Shown here in pieces: positions 58,201 to 64,000 of a stretch of 64,000 nucleotides of DNA. A program made the position numbers and the translations under genes. This DNA comes from Ficedula albicollis (lineage: Eukaryota; Chordata; Aves; Passeriformes; Muscicapidae). The stretch covers positions 9,558,286 to 9,622,285 of the forward strand of contig NC_021683.1 in the NCBI RefSeq assembly GCF_000247815.1, in the 5' to 3' direction. The notes below the pieces were generated by a model. It had not been told where the DNA came from. It ran no database searches and saw only the letters and a list, made by a program, of their open reading frames with translations. How positions within the stretch are numbered: position 1 is the first letter of the stretch; each line of letters opens with the position of its first letter.

Positions 58201-59739
58201 ATACTCCGTGCTCTGGGTGGCAGTTTTGGGGTACTGAACTGAGTGGGGGGTGCTGTACAGCTTTTTTTTTTTTCTTGGAAGTGTTATTACTTCCCTCACA
58301 GCATTCTAAGAATGTCATGCTTAGCTACAGAGACCAGATTTTCAACAAATCAGTTCAGTTAGGCACGAAATCAAAATGGACAAATCTTCACAAGAGCTCA
58401 GAACAGTCAGTGCTAACCTCCTTTGAAAATCTGCCCCAATTATAGATGCCAAGTACTTGAAAACCTGGCTCCAAGCTCTTAAAAAACTACTTTCATATGT
58501 TCAAAACCAACACTGCAGTCACTAAAGGGAATCCTGACAGTGTTTTTCTACCAGGGGAGGAAAAAGGCAAGAGGCAACCTAGAACAGAGTAAATCTACTA
58601 AATAAATCTATTTGAAATCACAAAGCTGACTACTACTACTACTACATTTGCTGGCACCATCCACTTTTGGGTTTAGCTTCCTTTTTATTTATATATTAGT
58701 CTTTCTGAGCCAGCACTGAGTACATCTTCCTTTTGCCAATTCCTCACTGATATCAGCCTGAGGTGTTGCTAGATACAGTAGATAAGAGCCAGAACAATGA
58801 GCTGGCTTGGAGGAAAAAGAAGCAATCCCTCACACCTTACTTTTCCTGCAATCAAATCAGGTTCAATGTCTGTAAATTATCCCAGTTCACACACCACAGG
58901 GAAAAAAAAGACAAAAACAGAATATTAATCCAACTGTAAATTTATACAGCTGTGAAAGAGAACGTAATCATGTGCTATTTATGTGGGCTAGAATGGTATC
59001 ACTTAGCTTTAACACACACCCCAGAATTCACTTCCTAAAACAAAGTGTTGAGGTTGAATTACACATTGTAAAGCTTTCACAGAGTTAAACTTTAACATGA
59101 AATATTAAATACCAAGGCCAAAATTCTGCCTTCAGCACAATGCTTTGTCCCAAAGATATGAATAAAAGTTGTTCTGGTACTGGAGTTTATTTGAACATAT
59201 TAGAATTTAGCAGTATAGTAGTTGTTTATGTTTCTGTGTTCAAATGTAAAACTGAAATGGCAGTTTTGGCCAATTCATATAGTTACTATACTAGTAAATT
59301 ATTTTCCATTAGTTCCCTGAACTGCCACATAGAAAAAGAACCATAATTGTTCTGCTGTGATCAGACCTATGAGGAGAAGTCTCCATGCATCTGTTAAGGA
59401 ATTCTTGCCTTTAAAACACATGTATGAAGTGCTTGGCTTTTTACTTCTGCCACCTGTCCTGAGAATTTAAACGTATTATTTTCTTAACAAAAACTATTTT
59501 TATTTTGTAGTCACAAATGCAGACTCTTCAAAGAGGCAATGATAATTGTAGCTTATCTAAACATAGATGATTCTTAAGAGAAAATAAAAACATAAGGGAT
59601 TAAATGTAAAACCCTTCTAATACCCTGGTGAATAATTACATTATTCATTAGCAAGTAACCTCAGGTTGCCATAATTTAATGTTCCCTTCCTGTCCCTTGA
59701 GCAAACACAACAAGGAATAGCTAATCAATTTGATCCCAA
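43213..59739 (-). other. Probable SMPD3 5' intron, proximal part: no gene recognised
   Basis: About 16.5 kb, mostly AT-rich, with a visible excess of A over T on the plus strand. A GC-richer patch at about 53.84-54.70 kb contains a 157-codon plus-strand frame with no recognisable domain. I see no RNA gene or complete transposon. A short ACT-repeat run lies at about 58629-58645, and an A-run at about 56481-56493. Non-coding exons could be hidden here. Confidence 0.6.
43541..43638. repeat. Imperfect two-copy 49-bp tandem repeat
   Basis: The motif GCCTGTAGAGTCTTAAAACC and a diverged second copy, GCCTTTAGAGTTTTAAAACC, lie 49 bases apart, and both run into AT-rich tails ending AAATTT. It is an old local duplication with several substitutions. 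Confidence 0.75.
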
Positions 59740-59862
59740 GATCCTAAAGCCTCAATAAAATCTGATGGAGGCTTACAGAAGAGCCACCCAAGGCTACCCT
59801 GGAGGATTACGAGTGCTTGCCCGACCTACAGGTTCACTCTCGGCAGAGGAGAGTGAGAGGAA
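59740..59862 (+). mobile_element. Possible internal remnant of an endogenous retrovirus, ending in a polypurine-like tract
   Basis: Just before the LTR start, the sequence reads AGAGGAGAGTGAGAGGAA and then TG. A purine-rich tract against the first TG of a 3' LTR is the usual arrangement of a retroviral polypurine tract. About 100 bases upstream also look GC-richer than the intron. No gag, pol or env domain can be recognised. If the tract is coincidental, this is ordinary flank and the element is a solo LTR. Confidence 0.3.
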
Positions 59863-60624
59863 TGTCGCACTTGTCTGTACAAACAAGGTGTAGATCTGCT
59901 GCTAGACAAGGTTAGCACTGAGAGATAAAAGAAACAATGGGGCGGGCTCCACTGATTGATCAATGGGAAAAGAGATTTGCCTTTACAAACAAACTGTGGG
60001 TTCGCTGATAAATGAAATTGGATATTGGAAGATGAAAGAAGCAAAGGGGATAAAATACGAATTGTGTAAGAATTAAAAATTAAAAGGAAGGGCTATACAT
60101 TAGAGGGGAATCTCAGGTGTCAGGCTTTCCGGGCAGCCTCTAAAGTACCTCAGCCAGTGGGGAAAGAGAGAGGGAAAAGCGCCGGGAAAATAGGATAAAA
60201 GGAGGCTGCGTCCTCCAAAAATTTGAGAGATCCCAGGGGAATGCCCCACGGCCTCTCCCTTTATTCGAATAAAACAAAAAGGACTCCTCTGTCCCCTTTT
60301 TGGATATTGGAAGATGAAAGAAGCAAAGGGGATAAAATACGAATTGTGTAAGAATTAAAAATTAAAAGGAAGGGCTATACATTAGAGGGGAATCTCAGGT
60401 GTCAGGCTTTCCGGGCAGCCTCTAAAGTACCTCAGCCAGTGGGGAAAGAGAGAGGGAAAAGCGCCGGGAAAATAGGATAAAAGGAGGCTGCGTCCTCCAA
60501 AAATTTGAGAGATCCCAGGGGAATGCCCCACGGCCTCTCCCTTTATTCGAATAAAACAAAAAGGACTCCTCTGTCCCCTTTTTGGACATAAACCTGTGGT
60601 GTTTGTGGATTAATTTTCCTGGCA
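59863..60624 (+). mobile_element. Endogenous retroviral LTR with internal tandem duplication
   Basis: The element runs from TGTCGCAC to about CCTGGCA, giving the TG...CA ends typical of retroviral LTRs. Inside are a TATA-like ATAAAAGG (60195-60202) and, about 70 bases on, AATAAA (60268-60273), the order expected for U3 and R. Both recur at 60477-60484 and 60550-60555 because of a 282-base duplication. Without it the LTR would be about 480 bases. No second LTR or coding region is seen in the window. A clean target-site duplication is not established: AGAGG occurs on both sides but is two bases off the TG on the left. The family was not identified with certainty. The ends are approximate. Confidence 0.7.
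60018..60586 (+). repeat. Tandem duplication, 282-bp unit, apparently identical copies
   Basis: Bases 60018-60304 recur at 60300-60586. I saw no mismatch in a by-eye comparison of the two copies. The match ends at 60017/60299 on the left and 60305/60587 on the right. The five bases TTGGA occur at the start, at the junction and at the end, consistent with duplication between short direct repeats. Identity implies a recent event or an assembly error. Confidence 0.93.
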
Positions 60625-61019
60625 AGAGGATGGCAGATCCATGTGCTTCCTGTGCTTCCATCATTTCTCAGTGATTTCAGAGGAAAGACATTGTCCTGCA
60701 GGACTTACTTATCATTTGTTGTTTTGTCTAACTCCCTGTTTTGTGTGCTGGGCTGGTCCCGCGTGAGATGCTCCGAAAAAGGGCACGTGTGCCCTGAGCC
60801 TCACCTCGCACCTCCTGCAAGAGAAACTGTAACCAGCCTTTGATTCAGCTCGCTACAGTCTGGGTAAGGATCTGCACACCGACGGGAAAAAAATTATCCA
60901 TTAAAACAGTGCTTATTTAATAACAAATGACTTAATCAAGCATTTAATTACTTAAGAAAGCTACCGCCATTAAAACTACTTTCTGCTTCATACTGCCCGG
61001 CAGGGTTAATTTCCACAAG

Positions 61020-61430
61020 GACAGCGCCAGCAGCTCGCGGCCCCCGCTTTCCCGCCGGGCGCTCTGATTGGCTGTCCGGCGGCGGGGGCGGAGATGAACA
61101 CGCTCTGATTGGTTGCCCTGTGGAAGGAGCAGAGATGAGTGTGCTCTGATTGGCTGTTTGGCGGCGGGAGCACCAATTAGCGCGCTCTGACTGGCTATCC
61201 TGTGGCAGAGGCAGAGACGAGTGCGCTCTGATTGGCTGCCCTGTGGGAGCAGATATTAGCACGCTCTGATTGGCCGCCCGGCGGCGGGGCGGGGCCTCGC
61301 TGTGAGGGCGGGAGCGTGGCGTGAGGGCAGGGCCGCTCCGGGCGCTGGGGCGGCGCTGGCTCCGGGGGTTTGGTCAGAGAGTCTCTGGTGAAGGGCGAAA
61401 CCCCCGCCCACGCTCTCCTCTAGATGAAGT
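61020..61430. promoter_or_regulatory. CpG-island promoter, probably of SMPD3 and possibly bidirectional
   Basis: This is the only strongly GC- and CpG-rich stretch outside the SMPD3 exon. It holds a perfect GC box GGGGCGGGGC (61286-61295), further GGCGGG motifs, five inverted CCAAT boxes in tandem units, and one direct CCAAT (61173-61177). I see no TATA box at a fitting place. A CACGTG E-box lies nearby at 60784-60789. It is upstream of, and in the right orientation for, SMPD3. Base skew appears to change sign here, which suggests transcription leaves in both directions. Assignment to SMPD3 is inference from position. Confidence 0.7.
61061..61300 (+). repeat. Minisatellite of six ~41-bp units carrying CCAAT boxes
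   Basis: GCTCTGATTGG-type cores start at 61061, 61102, 61143, 61184, 61225 and 61263, so the spacing is 41 bp four times and then 38. ATTGG, the reverse of CCAAT, is at 61067, 61108, 61149, 61231 and 61269. The fourth unit has ACTGG at 61190. The tails fall into two classes: one with GGCGGCGGG (units 1, 3, 6) and one with CCTGTGG (units 2, 4, 5). NF-Y is the established factor for such boxes. Binding here is inferred. Confidence 0.93.
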
Positions 61431-64000
61431 GTGATCTGCGTGTTAATCACCTCAATGTTAGATTTGTTCGGAGATATCAAACGTTGGCCTCAGAATAAAG
61501 TGTCAGTGCCCTCTTGAGGAATAGCCTCGCTTCACCTTACCTGTATCTTTCTAATGGTATGCAACAAACTTCTAACAACACAGTTCTCAAACCAGAGAAA
61601 AGATGCCTTAACTGATAATAATGAATAAGCCCTACCACCTTTATCGATGCCTGACTTGAGTTCTTCATAATTATGTTGGCTTTTTCCATTAATATGTGAT
61701 CTATAATGTTTTGGAGCCATCCCATACTGTTTATTTAATTAACTTGCCTGGCCTCTATATTAAAACCTTTCTGCATCTTGAAAAGTAATCTAATTTCCCA
61801 AATACCAGAAAGATAATCATATTCTGTAGAAATTTTGACATGATTTTTAATATTCTACTTGTCTATGCCATAGTCATTTTTCCACTGCAGTAGCGGTAAT
61901 AGACTCATCCGTGCTTAAAGAATTTCTGGAGATCTGTCTTCAGCAATGAACTGTTTTTCTTGAACTGTACAGCTCGAACACTTATTATACTGTGCACAGT
62001 TAATGATAACACAGTGTACTTCAGTTTATGTCTATATGGTAATGCTAAGTGCAGAAACACCATCACAGAACTCAAAAGAAGGATGCAGTTTTTCTCTTGT
62101 TCTCAATGATTGGCAGCAGTAATGGGCTGGAAAAGCAATAAGGAAAAGTAATAGGAAAGAGTAACTTGGCTAACTGAAAGTCAATGTAGAAAGTATTTTT
62201 TTAATAAGGTGCTCATTTGGGGTGTTATCCTAAACCTCCTCTTTTGTCAGAACTATTTGTCCTCATGACGGTACCAAAATTCCAGAACAATTTTCACGAG
62301 ACCTCAGGGCACCTCCTTGCGCGTGCAAAGCTGTTCTGTTCTCAAACTTGCTCTTCCTACAGCCCCTAAACCCCGTGCATTTAATTCACTCAATTTTCAA
62401 CAATATGTTAGGGCCAGATTTTTCAGGGTTTGATTGTTTTTTGGTTTTTTGTGTCAGTGTAAGGAGAATTGGATTGTACTAAAACTATTTGAAAGTATGT
62501 GGAAATTTGACTACAAACATTTAGTGGGTTTCAAGATGCAGGTGTTAGAATTGACTGTTCTATATGTCTGCAATGTTACTGATAGCAAATCTGTAGCTGT
62601 GAGAAACTTTTATTCTTAGTAAAGAGATTTAAATTGGTGAGGACTAGTGTGGTGATGTCATAATGCTTAACTTCTGACACTGTTTTTCATATTGAAGAAA
62701 GAGGTAGTTTTTGCAAATGAATTCTAGGTGATATGTTTATCTCTTCAGTGCTTATGCCTATTGAGCATTTCCTCACTTGTAAAATCTCTTTTTCACTCAC
62801 TTGTACAATTTCACATCTCTGAGCTATTTGCTGCTGTTTTTCAGGTAATGACCTTTTAATTATTCCTTTGTCTATTTGCTTCTGTGCTGATGCAGAACTG
62901 TCAGCTTGGGGCCCTACACATTGCCTGCAGTTCAGCACATCATCGACATTTTTATAGAAACTGTTGAAGTTGTGTGATTCTGCTCACTTCACTTACGTGC
63001 TTGGCAGCAGTCCCTTCATGGGTATAGCTGTTGTTTTTCCTCTCTGCTGAATGTTCCAGCTCTTGCAGTGTCAGTTCCTTCAGCAGCCATCTGTCTTGCT
63101 GGCTCACTCACTGTCTTAACAGCTCTCCTTCTCAGACTAAATGTAAGTCCTAGTGAGTATGCCATCAGCTGTTAATTTTTTATTCAGCAGCTTTTAAAAC
63201 AATTGTTGCAGCCCATGAATATCCTATATTTCAATCCTTTTTATCCCATTCTTGGCTCTTAATGGTTGCTTTCTTCTGCATCCTCCTTTTTCCAGTTTCC
63301 TTTGCAAGTTGTTTGTCTATCGCTTCATTTATTTTCCTGAGAGTTAGTAATTTTCTTCAATTTGACAACTTGTCCCTGAATTCTATCTGGGGATTGCATG
63401 TCTGAATTCAAGGAAGGTCTAATGCAGTTCTGCTTGTCGTGGCACAGTAAATCTACAATCACTGCAAGAAGGATCTAGGTACTTTCAGATAGTACACCAG
63501 TGAGTTAATAGCTCCTGAGAAGTGTCAGATTGTTACCTTTTGCCAATAAGTTAGATAATAACTTCTTTGTGGTGGTATCAGTGTTACAGATAGGATAGAT
63601 TGTCTTGTAGCTCAGGGGCTGGCATGTTGCTAAACAATCTAGCAATCTTTTTGATAGAAAGTGCTATTTGCTTGTAAGCCAGTCAGGCTTGGATGCAAAA
63701 TTGCTTTATGAAGCCCTGAGAGTATAGTATTCCTTATTATAGTAGTAGTTTGGTTTATTTTTGTACACTATACTTGCTTTATAATCTTCCAATAGCTAAG
63801 ATTCAGTTAGTGTTGAGAGCTTTATAAACAACTACTTGTGTTTAGTGCAATTTTCAGTTGTAGAAAGGAACCACACAGATAATAATTTCAATAGAGATAT
63901 ACCAGCTTTTCTTCTTTTTAATGAACATTGATAATCCTTTCTCAGACCTTCTGCTCCTTTCCTGGACAAACTCAAATATTGTTTATTCCTAGTGCCAATT
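61431..64000. other. Flank beyond the CpG island: no gene assigned
   Basis: About 2.6 kb of AT-rich sequence with a T-rich plus strand, opposite to the left side of the island. No confident exon is seen. Minus-strand frames between about 62.7 and 63.7 kb give lysine/glutamine-rich peptides broken by stops and frameshifts, which may only reflect the A-rich minus strand. In mammals the gene beyond the SMPD3 5' end is ZFP90 followed by cadherins, all pointing away. Whether this holds here cannot be seen. Confidence 0.5.

Noticed and set aside
59856..60629. AGAGG on both sides of the LTR as a target-site duplication
   Set aside because: On the left it ends two bases before the TG, and the area is a purine run where such a match is expected by chance.

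Overview
This window is nuclear DNA from a vertebrate, most likely a bird. The only confidently recognised gene is SMPD3 (neutral sphingomyelinase 2) on the minus strand. Its large first coding exon (4727-6058) translates into 444 residues that follow the known vertebrate protein closely. A bird is suggested by the low repeat density, the lack of anything resembling mammalian SINEs, at least one weak CR1-like relic, and an LTR that looks like those of avian endogenous retroviruses. The species cannot be fixed from the sequence.

Layout, read on the plus strand. 1-4726: intron downstream of the coding exon, with no recognisable further SMPD3 exon. 4727-6349: SMPD3 exon with 1332 coding bases and about 291 bases of 5' UTR. 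The UTR carries a cluster of short upstream ORFs, including a minimal start-stop ORF. 6350 to about 60.8 kb: probable 5' intron(s) of SMPD3, AT-rich and almost featureless, with a compound ATT/GTT microsatellite at 43.07-43.21 kb and a few small tandem duplications. About 59.86-60.62 kb: an endogenous retroviral LTR containing an apparently perfect tandem duplication of 282 bases, so it has two TATA-like boxes and two polyadenylation signals. About 61.02-61.43 kb: a CpG-rich promoter-like island containing six tandem units of about 41 bp, five of which hold an inverted CCAAT box. 61.43-64.0 kb: unassigned flank whose plus strand looks T-rich, the opposite of the SMPD3 side.

The simplest model is that the CpG island is the SMPD3 promoter. 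It would be transcribed leftwards through a long 5' intron into the coding exon, with possible divergent transcription to the right. This is inference: the non-coding first exon(s) cannot be proved from sequence alone. The most unusual structures are the CCAAT-box minisatellite in the island, the LTR with a duplicated promoter/poly(A) module beside it, and the uORF-dense SMPD3 leader. I found no RNA gene, CRISPR array or undescribed protein system.
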